Assembly: GCF_006874585.1 (NCBI RefSeq)
Contig: NZ_CP029762.1
Span: 527,922 to 591,921, forward strand
Source of the DNA: Sphingomonas sp. IC081
GTDB taxonomy: Bacteria; Pseudomonadota; Alphaproteobacteria; Sphingomonadales; Sphingomonadaceae
Direction of reading: 5' to 3'
DNA length: 64,000 bases
In this document: in pieces, positions 16,255 to 25,175 of the stretch
Position numbering within the stretch: position 1 is the stretch's first letter
Layout of the letters: each line of letters begins with the position of its first letter
Translations under genes and position numbers: made by a program
The notes under the pieces: generated by a model
Database searches by the model: none
Told to the model about the DNA's origin: nothing
What the model saw: the letters and a program-made list of their open reading frames with translations, nothing else

Positions 16255-17046
16255 TCATGCATTCGCGCGGTCGAGAGCCTCGATCAAGGCCTTGGCGACG
16301 CCGTGGTCCGAACCCGGGTTCTGACCGGTGATGAGTTCACGATCGGTGACGACATGGGGTGCGAAGTCGACCGGGGTGACGATCACGCTGCCGCCCGCGA
16401 TGCCCAGCGCCTGCGGCATCTCGAAATGCATCTTCGCCTTGAAGACATGCTCCTCGACAAAAGCCTCTTCCGACGCCGAGAATATCGTCATCCGGTAGCC
16501 CGCGTAAGGCCAGTCCCCCGCCAGCTTTCGGGCACCGGCCTCATCGCCGGCAATCAGCGCCGCACGGAATGCAGGGGCCTGCGCCATCGCCGCGATCAGC
16601 GCGATCGGACCGTGGCAGAGCAGCGCGGTAGGCTGGGAAGCAGCATGGAAATGACGCAGGATCGCACCGGCATCGGCATCCTGCATGAGATCGACGACCG
16701 GAGCATGCCCGCCCGGCACAAAAAGTCCCGCAAACTGGTCGAGCCCCTGCTCGATCACCCCGCCCAGGCTGAGGACCGCGTTCATCGAAGGATCGCTCTC
16801 GTAGAAAGCCCTGGCCCGCTCATGGGCGGCCACGTCATCGCCGAAATGCATTGGCGAATCCGAAACCGGGTCGATGGTCGGCTTGCCGCCGTCCGGCGTT
16901 GCCAGAACGATTTCGTAGCCGGCAGCGATCAGAGCCATGACCGGCACGACGGTTTCGTTGAGATACTGGCCGATGTCGGCGTAGCCACCCTGCACTTCGA
17001 TCCGCGTGGCGTTGGAGCCGAGAACGAGAACCTTACCCTTGGTCAT
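16255..17046 (-). CDS. DJ-1/PfpI family protein (Hsp31-like)
   Basis: 263 residues. The nucleophile elbow carries Cys in LLCHGPIALI, preceded by the acidic residue region FVPGGHAP, as in the class I glutamine amidotransferase-like DJ-1/PfpI superfamily. The length and N-terminal EVQGGYADIGQYLNE insertion resemble the larger Hsp31/glyoxalase III-type members. Such proteins act as chaperones, glyoxalases or deglycases. Cytoplasmic. It is divergent from a LysR gene with a palindrome in the shared region, so LysR control is plausible. Confidence 0.82.
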   Translation of the reverse strand: MTKGKVLVLGSNATRIEVQGGYADIGQYLNETVVPVMALIAAGYEIVLATPDGGKPTIDPVSDSPMHFGDDVAAHERARAFYESDPSMNAVLSLGGVIEQGLDQFAGLFVPGGHAPVVDLMQDADAGAILRHFHAASQPTALLCHGPIALIAAMAQAPAFRAALIAGDEAGARKLAGDWPYAGYRMTIFSASEEAFVEEHVFKAKMHFEMPQALGIAGGSVIVTPVDFAPHVVTDRELITGQNPGSDHGVAKALIEALDRANA

Positions 17047-17138
17047 CTTAACCTCCGAAAATTCGCAATTGGCGGGCGATCCGCCGATGCCCGCAAGATG
17101 GCCTTCCCGAGATCATTTCAGAACTTTATTTCTTGGAT

Positions 17139-17168
17139 TTTAGATATATCTATGAGCATATTTCTAAA
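17139..17168. promoter_or_regulatory. Inverted repeat operator for the LysR/DJ-1 divergent pair
   Basis: TTTAGATATA (17139-17148) and TATTTCTAAA (17159-17168) match as an inverted repeat at 9 of 10 positions with a 10-base spacer. The left half also contains the perfect palindrome TAGATATATCTA (17141-17152). The right half ends on the A of the LysR start codon, so binding there would block its expression. Confidence 0.55.
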
Positions 17169-18070
17169 TGCGCTACGACCTCAATCTGCTGCCGACCTTT
17201 GTCGCCTTGATGGAAGAACGGAGCGTGACCCGCGCGGCCGAGCGGCTCGGAATGACCCAGCCCGCGCTGTCGAACGCCCTCGCGCGGCTGCGGACCATGC
17301 TGCAGGACCAGTTGTTCATCCGCGAACGCTACGGCATCCAGCCGACGCCCGTGGCGCTGGAACTGGCCCCTGCGATAGCGGACGCCCTTGCCCGCCTGGA
17401 CGATGCCGTGCTCGGCCAGCAGGACTTCGATCCGGCGCATGCGGAACGGCTCTTCACGATCGCGCCCAACGGCTATGTCGAGTTCGTACTGGTGCCGGCC
17501 ATCGTCGCGCGTCTGGCACACGTTGCCCCCGGCATAAGACTGCGCCTGACGCCCTACGGCAACGATCTGAGCGAGACCGGCGTCATTTCCGGGACGACCG
17601 CGATGGTACTTGGCCGCATCGTCGATCCGCCGGACAATCTTGTCGTCCAGCATCTCATGGACGAGAGCCTTGAATGCGTCGTGCGCGCCGGTCATCCCGA
17701 GGTTGGCCAGGCCATCACGCGCGATCAGTTCGAACACCTGCGCCACGTCAACGTGATGCCGCCCGGAAGGATCCGCGCGGGGGTGTTCCAGGCGCTCGCA
17801 CAGCAGCAACTCAAGCGCGATGTGGCGATCTCGGTGACCAATTTCTTCGCCGTGGCGGAAATGGTCGCGGTGACCGACTATTGCACCACGCTGCCGCGCC
17901 TGATCTGCAATCGGCTGCGCCACGATCCGCGGCTGAAGGTCCTTCCCGCCCCGGTGGATCTTGGGCAGTTCCCGGTCGAGATCGCCTGGCACGTCCGCTA
18001 TCGCCACGATCCGGCCCATCGCTGGCTGCGATCCCTGATCGGCGATGTGGTGCGGCAGCTTGCAGCCTGA
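17168..18070 (+). CDS. LysR-family transcriptional regulator
   Basis: 300 residues. Winged helix-turn-helix at the N-terminus (MEERSVTRAAERLGMTQPALSNALARLR) followed by a periplasmic-binding-protein-like effector domain, NodD/NahR type. Divergent from the DJ-1/PfpI and ABM genes and convergent (7-base gap) with the FAH-family gene of the catabolic operon. An AT-rich inverted repeat covers its start codon, consistent with autoregulation. It may control either neighbour; the divergent set is more likely. Confidence 0.88.
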   Translation: MRYDLNLLPTFVALMEERSVTRAAERLGMTQPALSNALARLRTMLQDQLFIRERYGIQPTPVALELAPAIADALARLDDAVLGQQDFDPAHAERLFTIAPNGYVEFVLVPAIVARLAHVAPGIRLRLTPYGNDLSETGVISGTTAMVLGRIVDPPDNLVVQHLMDESLECVVRAGHPEVGQAITRDQFEHLRHVNVMPPGRIRAGVFQALAQQQLKRDVAISVTNFFAVAEMVAVTDYCTTLPRLICNRLRHDPRLKVLPAPVDLGQFPVEIAWHVRYRHDPAHRWLRSLIGDVVRQLAA

Positions 18071-18077
18071 AGGCCGG

Positions 18078-19034
18078 CTAGCGGCAAACCTTCTGCTCGA
18101 TCACGCCGAACGGGGCCGTCCCGTCGGGCAGACGCGCTTCCATGCGAACGGTATCGCCATATGTCATGAACGGCGTTGACGGCTTGCCGTCGCGGATGAT
18201 CTCGATCGCGCGCACTTCGGAAATGCAACTGGAGCCGACTTCGGCATAGTTGGCATTCGAAACCGTGCCCGAACCGATCACCGTGCCCGCCGCCAGATCG
18301 CGCGTCAGCGCGGCGTGGGCCACGAGTTCATGAAATCCGAAATCCATCGCCGCGCCGTTCGCCGCGCCGAACCGCTTGCCATCAAGATCGACGAGCAGAT
18401 CCATGCAGACCCGCCCTTCACGCCATGCCGTGCCCAGGGCATCGGGCGTGACCGCGAAAGGCGCCATCGAGCAGGGTGGCTTGGCCTGTATCCAGCCGAA
18501 CCCGGTCTTCATCTCGATCGGCGCGATGGCGCGCAGGGACCAGTCGTTGATCTGTACCACCAGCCGGATGTGCCCCAGAGCCTCATCCGCGCTGGTCCCC
18601 ATCGGCACATGGTCGACGATCACCCCGAACTCGCCCTCGAAATCGATGCCGTGAGCCGGATCGGCAAACGGCACCGGTTCGCTGGGGCCATAGAAGCGAT
18701 CCGAAATGCCCTGATACATCAACGGCCTGTCGGTATCGACCGGCGGCAGCCCGAACGCGATCTGCATGAGTTCGCCGTGGGTGCCGAAGGCCGATCCATC
18801 CAGCCATTGCCAGGACCGCGGCATCGGCGCGCGAAGACGCGCAGGATCGAGCCGCCCGCCGCCGCCTGCCTCCAGCAGCGCCGCCAGCCGCAGCAGGTCG
18901 GGCTGGGCGGCCTGCCAGCCCTCCATGGCCGAAAGCAGGCTCAATCCCGCCGTAGCCAGATAGCGGGCGCCGTCCGCCGAAACGACGACAAGTTCACCGT
19001 CCGGACGACCGTTCTCCAGCGTTGCAAGGCGCAT
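18078..19034 (-). CDS. Fumarylacetoacetate hydrolase family protein
   Basis: 318 residues. The C-terminal FAH domain shows metal-binding acidic residues in GIDFEGEFGVIVDHVP and GSGTVSNAN, where the family hydrolyses or decarboxylates acylpyruvate-like ring-cleavage products. ATG at 19034 lies 2 bases after the cyclase stop; the longer frame to 19106 runs into that gene. Last gene of a five-gene operon, so it likely acts late in degrading an aromatic or heteroaromatic compound. Not the same as the FahA of the homogentisate cluster at 49079. Confidence 0.85.
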   Translation of the reverse strand: MRLATLENGRPDGELVVVSADGARYLATAGLSLLSAMEGWQAAQPDLLRLAALLEAGGGGRLDPARLRAPMPRSWQWLDGSAFGTHGELMQIAFGLPPVDTDRPLMYQGISDRFYGPSEPVPFADPAHGIDFEGEFGVIVDHVPMGTSADEALGHIRLVVQINDWSLRAIAPIEMKTGFGWIQAKPPCSMAPFAVTPDALGTAWREGRVCMDLLVDLDGKRFGAANGAAMDFGFHELVAHAALTRDLAAGTVIGSGTVSNANYAEVGSSCISEVRAIEIIRDGKPSTPFMTYGDTVRMEARLPDGTAPFGVIEQKVCR

Positions 19035-19036
19035 GG

Positions 19037-19828
19037 TCAGTCCTCGAAGATCGCGACGGCTCGGGTCCAGCCCGCCGAGGCACCCTTGATCTTGTGCGGG
19101 AAACACGAGACCGTGAAGCCGTGCCCCGGCAGCACTTCCAGATTGTGCAGCTTTTCAAGGTGGCAATAGCCGATGTCGCGGCCCGCCTTGTGGCCTTCCC
19201 AGATCAGCGAGGTATCGCCGGTTTCCTTGACCTTTTCCGCGGTGTAGCTGAACGGTGCGTCCCAGGACCAGGCATCGGTGCCGGTAACGCGCACGCCGCG
19301 CTCCGTCAGGTACATCGTCGCTTCATAACCCATGCCGCAACCGCGGTTGACGTAGTTCGGCTCGCCCAGCGCCTTGCCCGCCGCAGTATTGACCAGCACG
19401 ATGTCGAGCGGTTGCAGCTCATGCCCGATACGGGCCAGTTCGTCCTCCACGTCCTTGGCAGTGACCACGTAGCCATCCGGGAAGTGCCGGAAATCCAGCT
19501 TCACGCCCGGCTGGAAGCACCATTCCAGCGGTACTTCGTCGATAGTGATCGAGCGCTCCGGCTCTCCATCCCTGCCGTTCATGGTGGGGTGGAAGTGGTA
19601 CGGTGCGTCCAGATGCGTGCCGCTGTGCGTGGTCAACTTCACCCATTCCGACGCCGCGAAACCGGCGCCATCCGGCGTATCTTCCGCCGTCACGCCGGGG
19701 AAGAACATGTCCAGTTCGCCCGCCGTGTCCATGTGGGTCTGGTAGGTGATTTCGGGCTTCAGGAACGGCGGATCGCTGACCACGTCGTTGCAGAGCGAGA
19801 TCGAGAGATCGACGAAGCGGCGGGTCAT
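19037..19828 (-). CDS. Cyclase family metal-dependent hydrolase (kynurenine formamidase-like)
   Basis: 263 residues. The metal motif HSGTHLDAPYHF is the hallmark of the KynB/isatin hydrolase 'cyclase' family; upstream DLSISL and a later NTAAGKALG loop agree. Members hydrolyse amide or lactone bonds using Mn/Zn. Overlaps the hydrolase gene by 4 bases and is followed 2 bases later by the FAH-family gene. In this setting it may open a lactone or formamide intermediate; substrate unknown. Confidence 0.87.
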   Translation of the reverse strand: MTRRFVDLSISLCNDVVSDPPFLKPEITYQTHMDTAGELDMFFPGVTAEDTPDGAGFAASEWVKLTTHSGTHLDAPYHFHPTMNGRDGEPERSITIDEVPLEWCFQPGVKLDFRHFPDGYVVTAKDVEDELARIGHELQPLDIVLVNTAAGKALGEPNYVNRGCGMGYEATMYLTERGVRVTGTDAWSWDAPFSYTAEKVKETGDTSLIWEGHKAGRDIGYCHLEKLHNLEVLPGHGFTVSCFPHKIKGASAGWTRAVAIFED

Positions 19829-20982
19829 GCGGTTTCTCCTCCGAGCGTCTCGGCGAACCAGTCGGAAATCAGGTCGCGCCCGTATGCCATGTTGTCGGCG
19901 CCGACATGCTCCACGCCGCCTTCGCGGTCGGTGAAGATCACCTTCTCGCGGCGCGGCGAGTTGACCAGTTGGTCGTAGAGATCATCGGCATAGCCCGCGC
20001 TGATCTGGCGATCCCTGGCGCCGTGGGTGACGAGGAACGGCACGCGGATGGAATCCATGTGGCCATTGAGGTTCATCGCCTCGGACCTGGCGAGGAAATC
20101 GTCCTGATCCTTGGCGCCGAAGGCCCAGTGAACGTGCGCCCAGTAGTGCGGCACCGGGTTCTCGCCCTCACGCGCCATGCGCTTGTCCTGCACTTCGCGC
20201 CAGTTGTGGTTGGCCCCCCAGACCGCGCCCGAGGCAAAGCGGGGCTCATAGGCGACTGCGCGCGGCGCGAAGTGGCCGCCGAGCGAGATGCCGGTCATGC
20301 CGATGCGCGCGGGATCGACTTCCGGCTGCTGCTCCAGCCAGTCCACCGCCTTGCTTGCCCAGCTTTCCGAATGGGGATCGACCGGCAGGCCCTGCAGGCG
20401 CAGCGCCTCGCCCGACCCAGGCTGATCGACGCAGAGCGTGGAGATCCCCCGGCGTGCGAGTTCCTGCGGCAGGCGGGTCCAGTAGAGCAGCTCCTTGCAG
20501 CTATCGAGGCCATTGCAGAACACCACCACCGGCTTGCGCCCGTCTCCCGGTGCACGCGTGAACAGCGCCGGCATCGTGCCGGTCTCCAGCGGAATTTCCA
20601 CGCGCTCGCGGTTGAGTTTGCCCAGCGCCGTAGAGCGATCGAAAGCCTCGCGCGCCTTCGCGTAAGTCTCCTTGCGGCCAGGGTGGCCGTGGCCCTGCAT
20701 GCGCTCTGCCGTGATGAGATAGAGCGAGGCCCGCTCCAGCTTGTTGGAGGCAGAGAACGTACGGCCCTTCGCCTCATCCTCGGCGGCAAGCTCCAGCAGC
20801 TTGTCGCCCATCGCCGCCCAGGCCTTCATGAACTGCGGCGTGCCCGCATCGGCACCGCTCCCCGCCGCGTCGCGGATCGGCTGGCACATATCGATGATCT
20901 CGCCGAGCTGCGCGCCCGATTCCATTGCGATCGCGACCGAGAGGTTCCAGATATAGTTCGGGAAGTATTCGAAGAGGGCCAT
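19825..20982 (-). CDS. Alpha/beta hydrolase resembling 2,6-dihydroxypseudooxynicotine hydrolase/FrsA group
   Basis: 385 residues. An N-terminal helical region of about 120 residues precedes an alpha/beta hydrolase core with nucleophile GISLGG, oxyanion segment FCNGLDSCKE, and a late catalytic His near EGGVEHVG. This arrangement is that of the C-C bond hydrolases of the DHPON hydrolase type and related esterases. Between the VOC dioxygenase and cyclase genes, it probably cleaves the ring-fission product. The start at 20982 follows 3 bases after the dioxygenase stop. Confidence 0.8.
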   Translation of the reverse strand: MALFEYFPNYIWNLSVAIAMESGAQLGEIIDMCQPIRDAAGSGADAGTPQFMKAWAAMGDKLLELAAEDEAKGRTFSASNKLERASLYLITAERMQGHGHPGRKETYAKAREAFDRSTALGKLNRERVEIPLETGTMPALFTRAPGDGRKPVVVFCNGLDSCKELLYWTRLPQELARRGISTLCVDQPGSGEALRLQGLPVDPHSESWASKAVDWLEQQPEVDPARIGMTGISLGGHFAPRAVAYEPRFASGAVWGANHNWREVQDKRMAREGENPVPHYWAHVHWAFGAKDQDDFLARSEAMNLNGHMDSIRVPFLVTHGARDRQISAGYADDLYDQLVNSPRREKVIFTDREGGVEHVGADNMAYGRDLISDWFAETLGGETA

Positions 20983-20985
20983 CGA

Positions 20986-21888
20986 TCAGAACTCCGCGGC
21001 CTGGAACAGCCGCGCGTCGGGCGCGGGATGCGGCATCGTCTGCGGGCCACCGACACCGGTGCCCCACTGGTCCATGACCTGCGGGCCGGGAATGTGAACC
21101 TTGTGCTCATGCGTCTCGAAATCGACCTCTTCGAGTTCCGAGGTGTACTCGACCGCGAAACCGGCAGGTGTCGTGAAGTAGCTGAAGGTATTGTTGCCCG
21201 CCGTGTGGCGCCCCGGCCCCCAGCGCAGATCGGTGCCGCGCTGCTTCAGCCGGTGGATGCCGCGCATCATGTCGTCCACCGAGAGCATGTCGTAGGCCAC
21301 GTGGTTGAGGCAGGGCGGCCCGGGCAGGATGGCGACGCGGTGATGCGCCTCGTTGCAGCGCAGGAAGCACATGAAATCGCCCAGCCAGTCGCTCACCTTG
21401 AAGCCCAGCACATCGGTGAAGAAGGCCACCAGCGCCTGATGATCGGGCGAGTGCATGACGATATGGCTGATCTTCACCGGCATGCCTTCCCAGCGCGCCA
21501 TGTCGCGTTTGCCGAGCCGTTCGACACCCGTCGAAATCTCGAAAGGCAGCCCGTCGGGGCTGAAAAAGCGGAAGCCATAACCGCCGCCCGGCGCGTCGAG
21601 GTCGCGCGGCGCGAAGATCACCTTGCAGCCCGCGGCGACGACCTTGCCGTGGAGCGCCTCCACATCCTCGCGGCTGTCAGCGGCGAAGGCGATCACTTCG
21701 ACATGGTTGGCGGCGGACTTGTGCAGGCGGACGACATGATGCTCGTCATGCCCCTGCGTCTTGAACCACACATAGTCGTCGGAAGCGGCAACTTCCTCCA
21801 ATCCCCAGTCCTGCGTGTAGAAGGCGCGTTCGGCGTCGAAATCCTCGACGCCATATCCGACATAGCGGATTTCGGTCACTCGGCTCAT
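20986..21888 (-). CDS. VOC-family extradiol ring-cleavage dioxygenase
   Basis: 300 residues made of two glyoxalase/VOC repeats. The C-terminal half supplies the 2-His-1-carboxylate metal site: His in KISHIVMHSP, His in CLNHVAYDM and Glu in FAVEYTSE. This matches type I extradiol (catechol 2,3-dioxygenase-like) enzymes, which insert both atoms of O2 into a diol ring using Fe(II). ATG at 21888; the longer frame to 22176 is antisense-like sequence inside the monooxygenase gene. It follows the monooxygenase gene by 25 bases, as expected for the next pathway step. Confidence 0.87.
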   Translation of the reverse strand: MSRVTEIRYVGYGVEDFDAERAFYTQDWGLEEVAASDDYVWFKTQGHDEHHVVRLHKSAANHVEVIAFAADSREDVEALHGKVVAAGCKVIFAPRDLDAPGGGYGFRFFSPDGLPFEISTGVERLGKRDMARWEGMPVKISHIVMHSPDHQALVAFFTDVLGFKVSDWLGDFMCFLRCNEAHHRVAILPGPPCLNHVAYDMLSVDDMMRGIHRLKQRGTDLRWGPGRHTAGNNTFSYFTTPAGFAVEYTSELEEVDFETHEHKVHIPGPQVMDQWGTGVGGPQTMPHPAPDARLFQAAEF

Positions 21889-21913
21889 GGCTGCAATTCC
21901 TTGAATCAAAATG

Positions 21914-23029
21914 TCAAATTGGCTGGCTGACCACCGCGAACATCTCGGCAGTGGCCTTGTGATTGTCGACCGGCGGGCCCTTGCCGATCTGGCCGTGGCA
22001 GATCGCCAGCGAGGCCTCGACGATGTAGCGGCAGCGTTCGTAGCGACGCGCGCGATAGGCTTCGAAGGCCCGTTCCGGCGTGTCACAAGCGGAGAGTTCC
22101 TCCGCCAGCACGAGGGCATCCTCGATCGCCATGCCCGCGCCCTGCCCCAGATGCGGCGTCGTCGCGTGGACGGCATCGCCCAGCAGCACCACCCGTCCGC
22201 TGTGCCATGGCCCGTGCACCATCATGCCTTCCAGCGGACGATAGACGACGCCTTCATCCTCGGTGATCGCCTCGGCCAGTTCGCGGATCGCGGGCGCGGT
22301 TCCGGCCAGCTTGCTTCGCATCGTCGCGGCGAGGCCCTCCTGCGGATAGCGCGGATTTCCGGGCTCGGGCGTGGTCGCGTACATGTACATCGTCTCGGCC
22401 GACATCGGCACGAGGCCAACGCCGGTCGGGCCGTTATAGACGTGAAGGGCATCGAGCCCCTCGGCGCGCGGAAAGTTGTAACGCCAGACCGACTGGCCGG
22501 TGAATTCGGGGCTCTCGGCATGGGGCAACACCATGCGGCGGGTCTGCGAATAGACCCCGTCGGCACCGACGACGATGTCGTATCGTCCCTCGCTGCCGTC
22601 CGGGAAGCGGGCGGTAACACCCGTTTCATCCTGCTCCAGCACCTCTACCGTAAGCCCGAGACGTATCTCTGCGCCGAGTTCCCGGGCGCTGCCGCCCAGC
22701 ACCGCTTGCAAGGCGCGGCGGCCGATGCCCACGTTCGACGGCTTGCCCTCGACCAGCGTCGGCGTCGGGATACGGGCCACGCGGGTGCCGTCGGGAATAT
22801 AGATCTCCACTGCATCGAACCCGCAGGCGGCATCCAGAAAGGCATCGAGAACGCCAAGCTGGTCCATCGCCCGCACCACGTTCGATTGCTGGATGATGCC
22901 CACCCCATAGACCGACCAGGTGGGATCGCGCTCGATCACCGTCACCCCGTGCCCTGCCCGCCGCAGCGCGATCGCGGCGGAAAGCCCGCCAATGCCGCCG
23001 CCGACAACCAGCACGTTCAGGTCCTTCAT
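21914..23029 (-). CDS. FAD-dependent aromatic monooxygenase (class A)
   Basis: 371 residues. N-terminal GxGxxG dinucleotide fold (VVGGGIGGLSAAIAL), the DG motif region IVVGADGVYSQTR, and the GD motif VVLLGDAVHATTPHLGQG are those of PHBH-type single-component flavin hydroxylases, which use NAD(P)H and O2 to hydroxylate phenols or hydroxypyridines. First gene of the five-gene operon, divergent from a LysR gene. Resembles 3-hydroxybenzoate/6-hydroxynicotinate-type enzymes, but the substrate cannot be fixed from sequence alone. Confidence 0.87.
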   Translation of the reverse strand: MKDLNVLVVGGGIGGLSAAIALRRAGHGVTVIERDPTWSVYGVGIIQQSNVVRAMDQLGVLDAFLDAACGFDAVEIYIPDGTRVARIPTPTLVEGKPSNVGIGRRALQAVLGGSARELGAEIRLGLTVEVLEQDETGVTARFPDGSEGRYDIVVGADGVYSQTRRMVLPHAESPEFTGQSVWRYNFPRAEGLDALHVYNGPTGVGLVPMSAETMYMYATTPEPGNPRYPQEGLAATMRSKLAGTAPAIRELAEAITEDEGVVYRPLEGMMVHGPWHSGRVVLLGDAVHATTPHLGQGAGMAIEDALVLAEELSACDTPERAFEAYRARRYERCRYIVEASLAICHGQIGKGPPVDNHKATAEMFAVVSQPI

Positions 23030-23133
23030 CTGCCTTCCTCTCGCCCTCGCGGCGTGGGCCGCACGCCCGGCGTCCCCGGACTTGTCATGGCTTCGGGATG
23101 GGCCGGCACTTGCTACAGATCAAATTTTTTGTT

Positions 23134-23151
23134 TTTGTCGTTTATCACAAA
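23134..23151. promoter_or_regulatory. Candidate LysR binding site upstream of the catabolic operon
   Basis: In a conspicuously AT-rich island of this G+C-rich region, TTTGT (23134-23138) and ACAAA (23147-23151) form an inverted repeat with an 8-base spacer. It sits 16 bases before the LysR start and about 105 bases upstream of the monooxygenase start, the usual place for a LysR activation site. Confidence 0.45.
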
Positions 23152-23166
23152 CAGAATCGATACCTC

Positions 23167-24090
23167 ATGCGCCTCGACAAATTCGACCTCAACCTGCTGA
23201 TCGCACTGGAGTTGCTGCTGGAGGAGCAGAACGTGACGCGGGCGGCGCAGCGGCTGAACCTCACGCAATCGGCCATGAGCGCAGCGCTCGGCCGCCTGCG
23301 GCTTGCCCTCAACGATGAGCTGCTGGTGCCGCACGGACGGCGCATGGTCGCAACGCCCCACGCGCTGGCGCTGCTGCCCATGGTTTCGGAAGCGGTGCGC
23401 AACTTGCGCGTGCTGATCTCGGGCGCGACCGCGTTCGATCCGGCGACCTCCGACCGCCGTTTCGAGATCGCCGCGTCGGACTATGTCGCCACCGTGCTGC
23501 TCGGTCCGCTGCTGCCCCGCCTCAAGGCCGAGGCGCCGCGGGTAGACATCAACATCGCCCTGCCGACCCGCCAGACCGGCGTGTTGCTGGAAGACGGCAA
23601 GCTCGATTTCCAGCTGACGCCCGAGCAGTTCCTGATCGCCGACCACCCCAGCGAACTGTTGTTCGAAGAACGCCACGTCGTCGTCGGCTGGGCACAAAAC
23701 CCGGTATTTCTGGGGGACCTGACGGAAGAGCGCTACTACGCCTGCGGCCATGTCGCGGTACGGATCACCGGCGTGCCCTCGTTTGCCGAGCGGCACATGC
23801 TCACCACGGACGATCGCCGCCGTATCGAGGTGACGGCACCCTCGTTCTCGCTGGTGCCCTGGCTGCTGCCGGGCACGGGATTGCTTGCCCTGATGCACGA
23901 GCGGCTCGCGCGGGTCTTCGCGCCGCTGCTGCCACTGACGATCCGGCCCGCTCCGGCGTTTCTCCCGGCCATGCCGCCCATGCGCGAGATGATCCAGTAC
24001 CACGCCGCCCGCGCCAGCGACGCGGGCATGCTATGGTTCAAGGACCGGCTGATCGCTGCCGCTCGAAACGATCAGGCCTTGCCGGCGTAA
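23167..24090 (+). CDS. LysR-family regulator, NodD/NahR type, divergent from the catabolic operon
   Basis: 307 residues. Helix-turn-helix EEQNVTRAAQRLNLTQSAMSAALGRLR and an effector domain like NahR/PcpR/LinR regulators that respond to aromatic compounds. I start at the ATG at 23167 (MRLDKFDLNLL), since upstream in-frame codons run through the AT-rich operator. Divergent from the flavin monooxygenase gene and thus the probable activator of the 23029-18078 operon. Its 3' end overlaps the convergent prolyl aminopeptidase gene by 19 bases. Confidence 0.9.
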   Translation: MRLDKFDLNLLIALELLLEEQNVTRAAQRLNLTQSAMSAALGRLRLALNDELLVPHGRRMVATPHALALLPMVSEAVRNLRVLISGATAFDPATSDRRFEIAASDYVATVLLGPLLPRLKAEAPRVDINIALPTRQTGVLLEDGKLDFQLTPEQFLIADHPSELLFEERHVVVGWAQNPVFLGDLTEERYYACGHVAVRITGVPSFAERHMLTTDDRRRIEVTAPSFSLVPWLLPGTGLLALMHERLARVFAPLLPLTIRPAPAFLPAMPPMREMIQYHAARASDAGMLWFKDRLIAAARNDQALPA

Positions 24091-25022
24091 AGATCGGTCG
24101 CGCGGATCAACTGGTCGAGAATGCCCGGTTCCGAATAGGCGTGGCCGGCCCCTTCGATCAGATGGAAGTCCGCTTGCGGCCAGGCCTTGTGCAGCGCCCA
24201 GGCATAGTGTGCCGGGCACGGCATGTCGTAGCGGCCATGGACAATCGTCCCGGGAATCGCACCCAGCTTGTGGGCATCGCGCAGCAACTGGTCCGGTTCG
24301 AGCCAGCAATCGTTGACGAAATAATGCGTCTCCAGCCGCGCGAAGGCGAGCGCGAAGCGGCCATCGTCATGCTGCGCCGAGTTGGCGGGATCGGGCAGCA
24401 GGGTGATGGTCTCGCCCTCGAACATGCTCCAGATGCGGGCGGCCTCGATCCGCTCGGCTTCGGGGCCGGTTGTCAGGCGGCGGTGGTACGCGTGAAGGAT
24501 ATCGCCGCGCTCTTCCTCGGGAATCGGCGCAACGAGACGCTCGTATTTCTCCGGGAACATCTGCGAAACGCCGAACTGGTAGAACCAGTCCAGCTCTGCC
24601 CTGGAGCACATGTAGATGCCGCGCAGCACCAGTTCGCTGACCCGCTCGGGATGCTTCTGGGCATAGGCGAGCGAAAGCGTCGAGCCCCAGGAGCCGCCGA
24701 ACACCAGCCACGTTTCCGCACCCATAAGTTCCCGGAATCGCTCGATGTCTTCCACCAGATGCCAGGTCGTATTGGAATCGAGCGAAGCATGCGGGACCGA
24801 CCTGCCGCAGCCGCGCTGGTCAAACAGCAGGACGTCGTAGAGCGCCGGATCGAACAGCCCGCGATGCGCCGGGGAAATGCCGCCGCCCGGCCCCCCGTGC
24901 AGGAAAACCGCCGGTTTCGCGCCGGGCGTGCCGCAGCGCTCGTAATAGAGGGAGTGACCGTCGCCGGTATCGAACATGCCGGTCTCGTAAGGTTCGACCG
25001 GCGGATAGAGAGTACGAAGCAT
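24072..25022 (-). CDS. pip: Prolyl aminopeptidase (proline iminopeptidase)
   Basis: 316 residues. Oxyanion-hole motif HGGPGGG, nucleophile elbow GGSWGST, aspartate in VHGRYDMPCP and histidine in IEGAGHAYSEPG are the S33 family proline iminopeptidase set. It releases N-terminal proline from peptides in the cytoplasm. The ATG at 25022 has AGGA about 7 bases upstream, better than an in-frame ATG at 25040. Convergent overlap with the LysR gene. Confidence 0.93.
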   Translation of the reverse strand: MLRTLYPPVEPYETGMFDTGDGHSLYYERCGTPGAKPAVFLHGGPGGGISPAHRGLFDPALYDVLLFDQRGCGRSVPHASLDSNTTWHLVEDIERFRELMGAETWLVFGGSWGSTLSLAYAQKHPERVSELVLRGIYMCSRAELDWFYQFGVSQMFPEKYERLVAPIPEEERGDILHAYHRRLTTGPEAERIEAARIWSMFEGETITLLPDPANSAQHDDGRFALAFARLETHYFVNDCWLEPDQLLRDAHKLGAIPGTIVHGRYDMPCPAHYAWALHKAWPQADFHLIEGAGHAYSEPGILDQLIRATDLYAGKA

Positions 25023-25175
25023 AGACTTATCCTGTGCCATCTGGCGGCAATTGGAAAGGGGCCGGCCGCGCATTTCGAACCGCACAGAACCCTACCAGAA
25101 CGACACCTGGAGGTCCCCGGGCAACCCAAAGCCTGCCACTGGACATACCTTGCCCCGATCCGGCAAACCCCCGGC

